Assembly: GCA_946811185.2 (NCBI GenBank)
Contig: OX328102.1
Coordinates: 46,229,619-46,293,618, forward strand
Direction of reading: 5' to 3'
DNA: 64,000 nt
DNA from: Hippopus hippopus
Taxonomy: Eukaryota; Mollusca; Bivalvia; Cardiida; Cardiidae
Below the pieces are notes generated by a model that did not search any database, was not told the origin of the DNA, and saw nothing but the letters and a program-made list of their open reading frames with translations. Below, in pieces: positions 52,618-64,000 of the stretch. The translations under genes were made by a program, and so were the position numbers. Numbering within the stretch: position 1 is the first letter of the stretch; each line of letters begins with the position of its first letter.

Positions 52618-52952
52618 TCTAACTCTTCAATTGAAGGCCGAAACAGTAGGCTTAGTTCTCGCGCACTGGTTACCTTAGGTAAACAGCGCGTGCCATTCAA
52701 CAAGACGGAAATATTAACGCAGTTTACCCACATATACCCTAAATTTCACGCTCTTAAACGTAATATTAAAATGCGTTGCTATGTGGAAGGGGTACGCCAC
52801 AGGGAATTACCGAAAACAACTGTGCTGGATTTTGATGAAAATCCAAACAAAACAGGGGTTAGAAGCATGAGATAAAAAGAATATTTATTTTTTTCAGTGA
52901 AAGATCGAAATTTATTTCATCGCTTGAGCATCATCCGTAATATTTTTACGAG
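52618..52952. repeat. ~310-bp direct duplication, copy 2
   Basis: See 50762-51075; this copy has an open frame of 91 codons (from 52600) that copy 1 does not share, so coding is not supported. Confidence 0.8.
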
Positions 52953-53042
52953 TACCGTAGCCCCTATGTATTTCTAGAAAAGATGCAGCCAGATAAACTG
53001 AAACACTCATTTTATTATTTTGGCATTTACGGCATTTCAAAC

Positions 53043-53043
53043 G

Positions 53044-53074
<31 letters not shown>

Positions 53075-53083
53075 TCTCTCTCC

Positions 53084-53128
<45 letters not shown>
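53043..53128. repeat. (CT)n microsatellite
   Basis: About 40 CT units with occasional CCCT and TTTC interruptions. Confidence 0.95.
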
Positions 53129-53129
<1 letters not shown>

Positions 53130-53175
53130 CTAATGATAAACACTGTTTAACATACTTTACGTTTGGCTTTCAAAA

Positions 53176-53439
53176 ATGGCCTGCAACACGCGAAAAGGGG
53201 CATTCGGACATTAGCGCAAAGTGTCGTCTCGCATTAGCCTGCACAGTCCGCGCAGGCTAATCCGAAACGACACTTTTCGTTTTTAAGTAATTTTCTGTTT
53301 TGCGCAAGTCTACTGTAGCACAAATATAATGTAGTCGTAAAGTGCCGTCTCGGATTAGCCTGCGCGGATTGCGCAGGCTGATCCGAGACGACACTTTACG
53401 CATATGTCCGAATGCCCCTTTTCGCGTGTTGCAGGCCAT
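53176..53439. repeat. Nested palindromic MITE
   Basis: Outer arms of 35 bp (53176-53210 and 53405-53439) are perfect inverses containing CCTGCAACACGCGAAAAGGG. Inside are two further palindromes with GTCGTCTCG..TTAGCCTGC and GCAGGCTGATCCGAGACGAC. Confidence 0.9.
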
Positions 53440-54463
53440 ATATGTGTTAACCCTTATCCTGCTAAATAACTGAAATTGGACTTTTAAGCCGATAGTAAAA
53501 ACCAATATCTTGCTTTTTCAAAGGTATTGTTTGAGGAAAAAATATGTCCTTAACGGACAATGTAGATCAAAGATCAGACTGCATGTTTTGTGCAGTCTGA
53601 TCTTGATCTACATTATCCACAAAGGGTCGGTGAGTCGCGCTTAGCAGCCTTTGAGTTAAAGAACAAGTTAGAAGTTTAACCAGAGGTCATTTATCATGTA
53701 TTAAATCAAACTATATCTCAAGGAGCATCATAAATATTTTCAAAAAATAGCTACACCTTTTCCACGCGAGATAACGCCTGCTTCTAATGCAAAGCAGACG
53801 AAATCTAATGTCTTTTGCAGCAACAGTTTGAAATCAAATTGCGGTGTAATATTGGTTTATCAGATAACCATCCCGTAGTTTATTTGGGTTACTGCATGAT
53901 GCAAAATTTTATTAACTCGTAAATGTAACGTTATATCAGCGCCATAGGCGAAAATAAGCGCTTTAGCGAACGGTATAGATCAAGATCAGACTGCACAGAA
54001 CGTGCACTCTGGTCACGGAGCTATACCATCCGCTTTTTTAGTCAAACTTTTATCAGGTTATTTTTTTTTTTGTTTGTTAAAATTTATGATACTTTCAGCT
54101 GTGGAGAGAGGTTGAGCTTTTATATATATGAATCGTGTTCTCTTACAAGGGGGCTAAATGCATTTGCGAAAATTATCGACCGCGTAGGCTGACATGGGCT
54201 GAAAATTTTCCATATCTTGCAATTTTATGCATGTCCAAGGACCACTCTACCTTATGATTTAGACGGTTGTTAGACAAAATAGATTTTATGGATAATTATG
54301 TTATGACTTGCTTGGTATAATGCATCTTGAACATGCATTAAGCCCCCTTTTGCAAGAGCATAGCTCATATATTTGGTATAGAAATAGTAATGGCTAAAAT
54401 TCCGATCCCATTTTTGCATTCAAGGACTACGTTCTCAAACCCTCCTAGGCTAAATTCTGTCCA

Positions 54464-54659
54464 CGGCCCCTAACTCTCATATTAAAAGACGGAAGCTGCC
54501 GAGCTTGACCGAATACCTTTTACGAAAACGTCGATGTTACACGATATTTACCGATGAGTTAGTGAGTCTACGGACCCTAGCTCTCATATTAGAAGGCGAA
54601 AGTTGCCGAGACTGGTCGAATAGCCTTTACGAAAACGTCGATGTTTACCGATGAGTTAG
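54464..54659. repeat. ~95-bp tandem duplication
   Basis: Two units (about 54464-54562 and 54570-54659) share CTCTCATATTA, GACGGAAGCTGCCGAG-like and TTTACGAAAACGTCGATGTT and end in TTTACCGATGAGTTAG. Confidence 0.8.
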
Positions 54660-57600
54660 GGGCCGTAGACCTTAATTCCAATTTTTAAGACAATTCATTT
54701 GATTGACTCATTATCTTTGGTGAACTGAGAGGTTCCGTCTCAGCCAATCGGGGAACTTGTCTTAGAATGTAGACATAAAACAAAAAGAGTAAATGTTTGA
54801 TCCATACCACCAATGTTTGCCTAGGACTCGGCGTTCTTGTCTTTAAAATTGAATATATCAGTCGACCACAATAATTGGCCTTTTCTTACACATAATTACT
54901 TTATATTATAAATGAAGAAAACAAGAAATATCACCGTAAAAAGAATTTTTATTGATTAGCGAAAACATTGCGAGAAAAGGAGCAAAGCTTAAATCGTAAA
55001 AGTTGTATTGCTAAATATAAACTCAGCAAGATCGACATCTGCAAAGCATACGCCTGATGATCATAAACCTTTACCCTGCAAAATAAGTTAAAAGAAACTT
55101 TCAAGCCGATAGTAAATATCCAAATGTTGCTATTGCAAAGTTATATTCAGGAGCAAAATCATCTCCTTATCTGACAGTGTAGATCTTAGATCAGACTGCA
55201 CGTTCTGTGCAGTCTGATCTTAATCTACACTGTCTGCAAAAGGTCCTTGAGTCGCGTTTATCAGCCTAAGAGTTGAAATTTTCCATTTTGAAATTTTATC
55301 CAACGTGCTTCCTATCAGCTCATTATCTGGGCGAAAATATTTTAAAATTCTTTCTGCCACCTGACCTTTCATCTGATATGAAAGTAATTGGTTAATCTTA
55401 TCTTCTAGCGGGGTGTTTTTCGAGCTCAGATTTTCATTTTGAAACAACATAGATCTAATATTAAATTAGCCCCCTGTTTCTCATCATAAAGAGGTTGGAA
55501 TACCGCATTTTTTATGAAGTACTGCCTTCCCCCCCCCCCCCCCTTTTTTTTTTTGCAAATAACACGACAATGCTCCCTACGACATAACTATTGTTTTGTC
55601 ACATCTGCAAGGAGATAAAAGTCACCTAAATATGAAGATTTGTGCTGTGGGGATGAAAAGGCAATGAAGACAAATGCAATTATGCGCTGTAGTAAAGGGA
55701 TGTTTTATCATAGTCTAATAATTCAGTATTAGTTTTTTTCATGAACATTGGCGAGTTCTGATTGGCTGAAAAAAAAATTGTCATAGCTCCAAAAAAAAAA
55801 AACAAAAATCAGCAGTGCCGGAACTACTTTTGCAGTCAAACTAATGTAAACAAACATGTATACGAGATTTCATAATGTTTTTCGTTCTGATTTTACAGCG
55901 AGTCCGAAGTTCAAATTGCTAGCTGAATTTATTTTTTCTGAATACTGAAAAAAAAAATATCCAACAGTAAATTCAAAGAGAGAGCTGAAAACTCATTTTT
56001 ACTCTGCTGGGTTTACACAATCTTATTTTCAACTTAATTCTAGCGTACTGAACTTCTTATAATAAATCCACTCAATCTGCAAATGTTCAATACCATAATG
56101 ACGTCATGAATTACGTCATTTTTAAGTCGTGAAGGAGCAATTTTACCGCTCTATGAAATATCACTGAAAAGGACAGTAAATAAATACGCAATGTTGGATT
56201 TACAAAAAAAGAGCAGTTAGAATTATTTAAGTGCATATTTGTTGTCTGTGATATTGAATTATAAGGAATTAAGAGATTTTTTTTTTTTCATGGAGGTATA
56301 AAATTAAAAAAAAACCTAATCACACTTTTGTACGAAACCGCTTCGCGGTTTCATACAGTGTGATTAGGGTTTTTTTTTATTTAAGGAATGAAGAGAACTT
56401 TTTTTGTTTTCATGGAGGTATGAAAAAAAAACCTAATCACACTGTATGAAAACATGAGGAGACTATCGTGTACACAAGTCTTTTTTCGAGTGAGATTTTC
56501 CCACTTGTAAACGATAATTACATCGTTCTTTTTACACTTCCTTTTGTACCACTGGAGCTTTTCTTCATGTTCATATGTAAACCATTTTGCTAGATTATAT
56601 GACCGCCCAAAATCTCATGTCGTTTTCTTTCAAAAAGATGCTTTACCTCTTTACCACACAGTACCAAATTCTAACAGCCCTGAACATAATACATATAAAT
56701 AGACTTATGAAAAAGAAGTGGGAAGAGCAGAAAATGCTGGTAACGAGCATTTGTCCTTTTTCCACAATGTTTTCTCTCCGATCAATGACCAACATCATTA
56801 ATTTTGGGCTATATTTAACTTCAGTTCGGACTAGTCCAGACTTTTGTCTTCTGGTAAAGAGTTTTCTAAACCCTCTTCCACACAATCCAGAATTCTAAAG
56901 ACCCTAACAAAGAAGCCTTTAGAAAACATAGTGGGAAAAGGAGGAAATGCTTGTAACCAAACATTTTCTCTTTTCTCACAATGTTTTATACCCTTCCAAA
57001 AGCAAATTTTAATTTTTGAGTCACATGCATATTGTTGTCTCCAAATGCATTTAATTTTGACCAGACTAAAATTTGTCATTTGGTAAAGGGTTAATCATGA
57101 GAAAATTTCAGAGTGGTCAAAACTATAAGCACTTGCATACAAGATATTAAATGGGATACAAAAGATGGAATTTTTGACTGAAAGATTCGAAAACATTTTG
57201 GCAAGAGGACAAAGTACCAGCATTTCTACCTTCCTCTGCCTTCTCTGTGAAAGTCTTAAACTCTGAATTGTGTGCTGTGGGAAAGGATAGTGTAAATTTG
57301 TTCAGTTCTTGTTTGTCTTCTGCAAATGGTTTCAATTTGGGTAAGTCTCAAATTGGTCTACTAGGGAATGAGGGATTAATATTTACATTCAGGTCAAAAT
57401 GCAGTATAGACGACTTAAGATTCATTGTAAAAACATAGAAAGAGCTGGTAACTATCAATATGTCCTTTATCCACAATATTTTGTATTTTTAAATACAAAT
57501 CCCACACATTCGGCTCGAGTACTGGTGCAGTTCCCAGAAAGCAGTATCCAAAGAGATCAGTACGAGTTGTATGAACTTGTTTCTCAATTGATGTAAAATA

Positions 57601-58460
57601 AATAATTGAGCCATGCTCTGGCAAAGGGGGCTTAATGTATCTGCATGATGCATGATACCAAGCAAGTCATCACATAATCATAGATCCATTAAGTCTTTTT
57701 TTGTCCAACAACCGACTGAATCATGAGGTAAAATTGTCCTTTGACATACAGAAAATTGACCAGTAACGAAAAGTTTCGGCCCAGGTCAGCCTGCTCGGAC
57801 TGACCTGGATCACTACTTTTCGCAAATGCATTAAGCCCCTTTTTCACAGAGCATAGCTCATATAATTACTCGTTACCAAACGTCAAATTTATTGACTCAA
57901 CCGAATTGAAAGCATTTGGGATCAACAAATAAAATTTTACTTAAATGTTTGGACTCGTCTTTGATAGGGTAGAAAACATTGTGGAAAAGGAGAAAATGCT
58001 GGTTACCAGCATTTTCTTCTTTTCCCACAATGTTTTCAAAATGTTTTTCTTCATCAAGGTCGTTTAAACAAGGGATTGTTTTTTAAAGGGTTAAACTAAA
58101 TTAAACTAAATTCCAATAAACAATCCGCATTTTATCTGTCATATTCAAATGCTGTGGATTTAAAATATTCTAAATATTTTATCATCTGGGTTAGGGTTAG
58201 GCTAAACCCTTACACAGATGGCAAAACTTAAGACTTGTCCACTCCACACCGAAAGTATTTGCAGATCACAGATCAAATGTGGCCTTGACAACGGGTTTGT
58301 CTGATAGAGGGTAGAAAATGTTGGAAAAGAAGATAATTCTGGTTATCAGGACGTATTCCTTTTTTCACGCTGTCCTCATAAGCCTTCTCCATAAGGGTGG
58401 TTGAATTTGGGAATTGTGAGGTAAAAGGTAAAAGAATTGGTGTGTGAGTCTGGTCAGAAA

Positions 58461-58712
58461 AATTTTGAATTGTGGATATTTCCTTGTTCCTATCCATATT
58501 ATGTCTTCTAGACAGGCTACTGAGACAAATCTTTTGAACAGGTCAGTATGAAAAGTCTGAAATTGCACATTTGTCACAAGTCATTTTCTCTGATAATCAT
58601 AAAAAATGAGCAAATTAAAAATAAATACATTTTTCTGGAAAGATTTGTCTCAGTAGCCTGTCTAGAAGACATAATATGGATAGGAACAAGGAAATATCCA
58701 CAATTCAAAATT
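58461..58712. repeat. 74-bp inverted repeat
   Basis: Arms 58461-58534 and 58639-58712 are near-perfect inverses (AATTTTGAATTGTGGATATT ... ) with a ~104-nt spacer. Confidence 0.85.
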
Positions 58713-59282
58713 GTATACAGGTAATTCAAAATTTGTTCAAAATGCATGTAAGTTTACAAATCATTTTTAAGAGTAAAATGTCAAAGAGAAGTAGTGTATG
58801 GGATAAAAGCTATAACAGGGGTTTACTGTCACAAACAAACATTACAGTGTAAAGGGGTGAGATATGCAAATGTTATGTAATCATTTCCTGTATTGTTTCA
58901 TCTGGTTTGTGATGGATTAACATTTATGACCGTGACTAGGGGTAGCCAGATACTGACTTCACCCTTTACCATGCAAATCCTAGATCTAGTTTCCAGTACC
59001 CAAAGAAGAGTGTTTGAAAAACATTGTGGGAAGAAAATGATGTTTGCATTTCAAAGAATGATTATTATCCCTTGAAAGTTAACATCATTTGAACAAAGCC
59101 GACTTTGTTGTTTGCAATGTTTATGAATTTGGATGAATCTATAATTTAGTTAAATGTTGAAAACATTTGAAAAAAGGGAGAAAACAGCAGCAATTTCTCC
59201 TTTGTCCAGAATGAAGCGATCATTCAGAAAAGGGTAAACGAGTACGGATAACAATTCTTGTATTCTTATTTCAAGAAAAAAA

Positions 59283-59660
59283 TTACCTCGTGTGGGAGTT
59301 TCTTTTGTGAAATTGCCGTTTCGGAATTCTGTCATTCGGTTTTAGCTCTATCTCCTTCCGACTCGGAGTTTCGAATAATGTCGGCACAGCGTCAGGTTTT
59401 AGCCGCAGCCAAAAATTCCGATAATCAACTTCTTTTGCGAGTTTTGGACTTATTAAGAACTGACTGTCCTCGAAGTATTTCAGACACAATTTCGAATGAA
59501 TCGATGGCACAAAATCCGTCGTTACTGTCCGGCCCCGGTTTGAACGTTGAATCCATAGTTTCCATAGTTTCCTCCTTTTTAATTCCTTCGGAAATTTGGA
59601 CAGACTAATTCTGTGAGTTCTCGAATCGACGTTGCAGCCATAGGCTGCACAATTTACCAT
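59283..59660 (-). CDS. THAP-type zinc-finger exon
   Basis: From the ATG at 59658-59660 the frame encodes MVNCAAYGCN, ISLSKFPKE, RKLWKLWIQRSNR, HSKLCLKYFEDSQF and DAVPTLF: the C-x4-C ... Cys ... AVPTLF pattern of the THAP DNA-binding domain. The usual His of C2CH is Tyr here (C-L-K-Y-F), so zinc coordination may be compromised. Only the ~90-residue domain plus a basic tail is present; the frame ends at 59283 and further exons may follow to the left after an unrecognised donor. THAP domains occur in host regulators and in P-element-type transposases, and I cannot tell which this is. Confidence 0.65.
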   Translation of the reverse strand: MVNCAAYGCNVDSRTHRISLSKFPKELKRRKLWKLWIQRSNRGRTVTTDFVPSIHSKLCLKYFEDSQFLISPKLAKEVDYRNFWLRLKPDAVPTLFETPSRKEIELKPNDRIPKRQFHKRNSHTR

Positions 59661-59705
59661 TTTTTCGGCACAATTCTCAGTTAACACCCGGATAACTGCG
59701 AACAA

Positions 59706-60319
59706 TCATCCGCATCACTCTGTTATGTCTACTAACGGTACACAGACTGCATCAACTATGACGTCACACAAACACGGGAGATAAGCGAATCAGGGGAAGT
59801 AAGCCATGTACCATTTTAGGGCCGTTAATCATCGTGACAATTCGATCGTGGTTTATGGCATGTTACAGGGTGGTATTTATGAAAAATGACGGACATCATT
59901 TGCAGCTGATTGAAGGAAAAAAACAGTATGGTCAAAATATTTTAGGATTTGCCCTTTAAAGTAACTGAGAGATAATAAAGTGAATCGTATTGTACTGTAT
60001 CGCGTTGTTTCGCCCCCAACGTGCTGGGTCATTTCTGCATTCCTGAGAGGGTGATTTACATATTTGTGCATTTTTTTTCCATTTACAGCAAACCTTCCCT
60101 GAATAAAATGTAATTAAATTCACAGATTTTGAAATTCTAGTAACTTGAAACTATCCTGTAACTAGAACTTGTTTTTCTACAAAAAAACAGATGTCTCCCC
60201 CCTTTTTGGTGTCAGAAGGATTGATATGTGACCAAGGCAACTTCTAACTGAAATAATGGTCATTTTTCTCTAACGGTTTTCAAGTTATAGAGCGGACACG
60301 AAATTGTATGTAAAATGAG
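59706..60319. other. Noncoding DNA upstream of the THAP exon
   Basis: Nothing recognised beyond short A/T runs; it may hold the THAP gene promoter. Confidence 0.4.
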
Positions 60320-60950
60320 TAAGGAAAATAATCAAAGGGAAATAACTTGAAAAATATACAAGCCAGAGTTATGTATATTGTGCATGACACTTCGTCTCAT
60401 GGTGCTTTACAAATGTGTGAAGTTTTATCAAAATATCTTAAGAGTTTTCGAGTTACAGAGTGGACACGATTTGTGACGGAAAATAATCAAAGGGAAATAA
60501 CTCGAAAAATATACAAGCCAGAGTTATGGTTCTTGAGCATGACACTTTGTCTCATGGTGCTTTACAAATGTGTGAAGTTTAATCACAATATCTTAAAAGG
60601 TTTTTGAGTTACAGAGCGGACACGATTTGTGACGGAAAATAATCAAAGGGAAATAACTCGAAAAGTATACAACCCAGATTTATGGTTCTTGTGCATGACA
60701 CTTTGTCTTATGGTGCTTTACAAATGCGTGAAGTTTTATCAAAATACCTTTAAAGGTTTTCGAGTTACAGAGCGGACACGATTTGTGACGGAAAATAATC
60801 AAAGGGAAATAACTCGAAAAATATACAAGCCAGGGTTATGGTTCTTGTGCATGACACTTCGTCTTATGGTGCTTTACAAATGTGTGAAGTTTTATCAAAA
60901 TATCTTAAATGGTTTTCGAGTTATAGAGCGGACACGATTTATGACGGACA
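60320..60950. repeat. Tandem array, four units of ~155 bp
   Basis: AAATAATCAAAGGGAAATAA recurs near 60325, 60480, 60638 and 60793; each unit includes GTGCTTTACAAATG and GAGCGGACACGATTTGTGAC. Open frames across it are by-products of the periodicity. Confidence 0.9.
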
Positions 60951-60995
60951 GACGGACGGACGGACGGACGGACAGACAGACAGACAGACAGACGC
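60951..60995. repeat. (ACGG)n/(ACAG)n microsatellite
   Basis: GACGGACGGACGG then GACAGACAGACAG directly after the tandem array. Confidence 0.9.
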
Positions 60996-62049
60996 ACGGG
61001 GAAAAACAATATATCTCCCGACCCTGACGGGGGGAGACATAATAAAACTATGATATGAATATTTTGGACATTTTATTTCATGAGTGAAAATATAAAACAT
61101 GATGCTGAATTTTGTATAAGCTCTTTTACTGCCAAAGGAATAAACCTTTTTCCCTTTCAGAAATTAAACTTTGCATTGCCATATAAACACAAATATTTTC
61201 AATGAGGTGTTAGGACCAAGACGGTGGCATTCTCAAAGTTGCATAGAATATTTTACTATGTGCGGTCTGATCTTATCTAACATGTGCTGTAAAAGCAACT
61301 ATAGTTGTGAAAGGTACTATGAGGGTTAATATACAATTTCAGGGCAATAGAATAGACTTTCTGTTGTAGTTAAATCTAGAAAAAGATTACATATTATGTG
61401 CAAATTTATTCTTTATTTGTTATTAAAACTTTCAGTTATTTTCCCTTGTGAAAAGAAGAGAACATCATGAAAAAATGGAAAAAAAATGCAAATGTCTATT
61501 TCAGTTAGTATTTCCTAGGTAAGTTGTTACGTGTAGCAGTTGTCTGGTTTGCAGAAGGCTAAGAATGAAAAGTTTGTTCACCACATGAAGTGAAAACTGA
61601 ATTATTAACTTCTTGATAACTCGTCAGTTGTTGGTGCACAGAAGGTGCAGTCCGATTGTGAACCTACATTTGTATGTTGTTATATTCTTATCATAACGAC
61701 TTTGAATCTTCATCACTAGTATTTTGGGATATTTGATGTACTGAAAGTGTGTACACGTCTCATCTATAAGGTAGTCGAGTGGAAAGGAGAATCTTCACTG
61801 TTGAATTTATTTAACAGAATACATTAATAATTTTTGTGTGATGTTGTGAAGGACAAACAATAGATGATTGAAAGCTCAGCAATATATGGCCAGCTCTGTT
61901 TTGGCAATATTTCAAATCCAAAACAAAGGGGGTACAAGACAATATTTCCTTATCAGAGTTTCGTACTTTTTTCTCGAAAATCAGTCACGAGAATTATGAC
62001 TTTTCAAAAGATGAATCCAAGATTTTTTGTAAAAATCATGATTTCGATG
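60996..62049. other. Noncoding DNA
   Basis: No gene recognised. A weak GTGCGGTCTGATC fragment of the CAGACTGCAC family is at about 61260. Confidence 0.4.
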
Positions 62050-63535
62050 ATATAGAGGCAGTCTTTCCGGAGTTAGATCAGCCTTTTACAAGTTATGAAG
62101 TCCGGAATGCCATCAAATTGCTCAAGCGTGGAAAGGCTGTCGGTAGAGACAGTTTATAAAATGAATATTTTATTGAAAGCATGGTTATTTTATCGGTGCA
62201 ATTTTGTGCGATCATTTGACGGTATTTTAAACTTGGAATGTTTTTCCAGACAATGGACAGTGGGTATTGTTACCCCTCTTTTCAATGAGGGCTGTAAACG
62301 TTAAAAATTACAGGGGTTTAACGCTAGTCAGTTGTTTCTCTAAACTTTTCACTACTATCCTCAATAAGCGGGTAGAGCCTTTTTGTTAAAACGGTGAAAT
62401 AACACGCAAATGTTTTTGGTTTCGCATTTTAAGCCTATCTACAGTAGATGCAGTTTTTGTCCTTTTGTTTAACAAGGTACAAATGAGTAAGGGAAACAGG
62501 CTTTTTATAGGTTTTGTTGACCTCTTAAAATGCTTTGACACCATATACAGACTTTGGCATTTGGTTAAAAATGCTTACAGCAGGAATTCGGGATAAACTT
62601 TTGAGAAGTATACGTGACATGTATATTTGATATAAGATCTTGCATCAAACCATGTTCTTTTTAATCTGATTTCTTTCATTATGTCGTAGGCTTGAGACAG
62701 GAGGAGGTATTGTTGCCTTTGCTGTTTTCCATTTATTTGCAGATCTCAAATTATTTCTCATGAAGGATCCAAATTCCTGTTTAACAATTAATTACAAAAT
62801 AAACAATACTTTATTTTATTGCTTTTTGCCATTAATATGGCATTGATTAGGAGGACGCCGACAGAGTTATAGAATCAATTAAATCCTTTACACGAATGTT
62901 TTAACCACTGGGGTCTTAAGGTCAGATACATGTAAGACAAAAGTTATCGTATTTGGTATGAGAGGCCGTTTATGTGTACAAGAAAAATGGACATATAATA
63001 AACAAGTTATTGAAGTTGTTGAAAAGTTCAATCATTTTGATGTTGCTTTTAATCAGACTGTCCAAGAACTTTATTTGAAATCAACAACACTGTAATTGGC
63101 AAAGCCCTAAAGCATTGAATTTACTTCTGGATAGGTGTAATCAATTTGATCTTAAAGTATTTTATCAAGTATTTTATGTCAGCAGTTTGATCTCTTTGTC
63201 GGATCGATCCTAGATTATGCCTCTGAAATATGGGGTTATATTTCACACATCTTAGGGCATCAGTTTACCCTTTAAGAATACAGCAAGGCAGATACGACAG
63301 AAATAAAGGACCAAGGGAACAGCGAAATTGCCAGTGTTGTGAAGAATTAGAATTCGAAGATGGGTATCATTTCGTCTGTATTTGTAATCTTTCTAGTGAT
63401 TTTAGAGAAAGATATATAATACGTTACTTATTCAAACACCCTTCAGTCTATAAGTATCATCAACTATTAAATTCCTCTAATAGACAGGGCCTCATTAAAG
63501 TGTGTATTTTTGTCAAAGAGGCTTTAACGTTGTAA
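62050..63535 (+). pseudogene. Decayed non-LTR reverse transcriptase
   Basis: Fragments in several frames keep the order of a CR1/RTE-like reverse transcriptase: LDQPFTSYEVRNAIKLLKRG, NYRGLTLVSCFSKLFT, LSTVDAVFVLLFNK, GFVDLLKCFD (catalytic Asp region), and at the end GRYDRNKGPREQRNCQCCEE followed by DGYHFVCIC, a C-x2-C...H-x4-C motif in an open stretch 63230-63535. Many stops and shifts show an old copy. The clade is not certain. Confidence 0.6.
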
Positions 63536-64000
63536 AATATTACATTAATACATAGATACATAGAAAGTTCACATTATGAAAATAAATTTTAAGCTGATAG
63601 TTCTTCCGTCATTTTAACACTTGTTGTATACCTATAATTAAAGAATGTTGCCTTTATTTTCTTTCAGCTAATAAATGTACTCGGATGAAAGATTAAAAAA
63701 AATAACATAGATAAAGTCCAAACGTATCGGACTGTGTAAAACTTTGAGTGCGGTCTGATCTTTGTCTACGATGTCCGAAATACTGCAAAGAGGGCATTTG
63801 AGGCGCGTTTAATAGCCAGGGCTTTAAAGAATTTCTTTGTTTTTTGTTTTTACCAGTTTGGTTATTTGGTTATCTTTCTTTCATTATACCCTATTTCTCT
63901 TCATACGCTTTTTTTAGCAGTCTGGTTTCAGGAATGTGGTTATTTTATTATTACTTTATAATCCTTGTTTCTGCTTCGGATTTGTAACTACAGGTACACA
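63536..64000. other. Noncoding DNA with one MITE
   Basis: A diverged CAGACTGCAC-family copy is at about 63720-63810 (GGACTGTGTAAAA ... CTACGATGTCC). Nothing else seen. Confidence 0.5.

Larger units (their letters stand above)
53440..59282. other. MITE-dense noncoding DNA
   Basis: CAGACTGCAC-family copies at about 53557-53625, 53965-54035 and 55172-55245. GCAGGCTGAC-family copies at about 54140-54330 and 57610-57860. CTGGTTACCAG-family copies at about 56700-56790, 56925-57010, 57960-58060 and 58300-58390. Poly-C/T at 55530-55555. A hairpin with CCTAATCACACT arms at 56310-56380 has a half copy at 56425-56455. No gene recognised. Confidence 0.6.

Noticed and set aside
59378..59608. Plus-strand frame opposite the THAP exon, protein-like in appearance
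   Set aside because: The minus strand has a clear THAP domain with family motifs; the plus-strand frame has none and is best seen as its antisense.
60347..61053. Long open frames over the tandem array
   Set aside because: They arise from a ~155-bp unit lacking stops in that frame; periodic sequence and the microsatellite explain them.

Overview
The window is AT-rich animal nuclear DNA. Introns, several palindromic MITE families, LINE and Penelope-like retroelements, a C-type lectin exon, a THAP-type exon and an ionotropic glutamate receptor-like gene all point to a metazoan. The overall repeat style looks to me like a heterodont bivalve mollusc, but the species is not proven from sequence alone.

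The dominant content is two related Polinton/Maverick (adintovirus-like) elements. Element 1 (1-5902) enters from beyond the left edge and shows only its right part: packaging ATPase, zinc-ribbon/PLA2-like protein, retroviral-type integrase with chromodomain, adenain-like protease, a fibre-like repeat protein, one RING-finger protein and a right terminal repeat. Element 2 (29822-49124; 19,303 bp) is complete end to end: ~310-bp inverted termini starting 5'-AG, and a perfect 6-bp target duplication GGCACC. It carries an unknown gene, protein-primed DNA polymerase B, a SAP/NUMOD1-like protein, major and minor capsid proteins, core/minor proteins, ATPase, PLA2-like protein, an integrase-protease fusion, a fibre and two RING paralogues. 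Between the last RING gene and the right terminal repeat it also has a cargo segment absent from element 1: a phage-like class I ribonucleotide reductase large subunit and a Pro/Gln-rich protein. Several frames in both elements are broken by single lesions, so neither copy looks fully competent.

Regulatory architecture inside the elements is unusually legible. Most start codons are fused to a TATA(T)AAAA(A)TG-like motif, including a ~35-bp shared bidirectional spacer, and convergent gene junctions carry perfect AT-rich hairpins, often with the stop codons inside the stems.

Host and other-repeat layout: 5903-8326 noncoding repeats; 8327-12230 a degraded Penelope-like element with GIY-YIG domain; 12525-15442 a broken DUF7869-type gene with a tRNA-derived relic in its intron; 17601-17818 a C-type lectin exon; 19377-24552 a foldback-like element enclosing a LINE (19860-23676); 26862-29445 an ionotropic glutamate receptor-like gene (minus strand, two lesions) whose upstream intron appears to hold element 2; 49131-59280 MITE-rich DNA; 59283-59660 a THAP-domain exon; 60320-60995 a tandem array; 62050-63535 a decayed non-LTR element.
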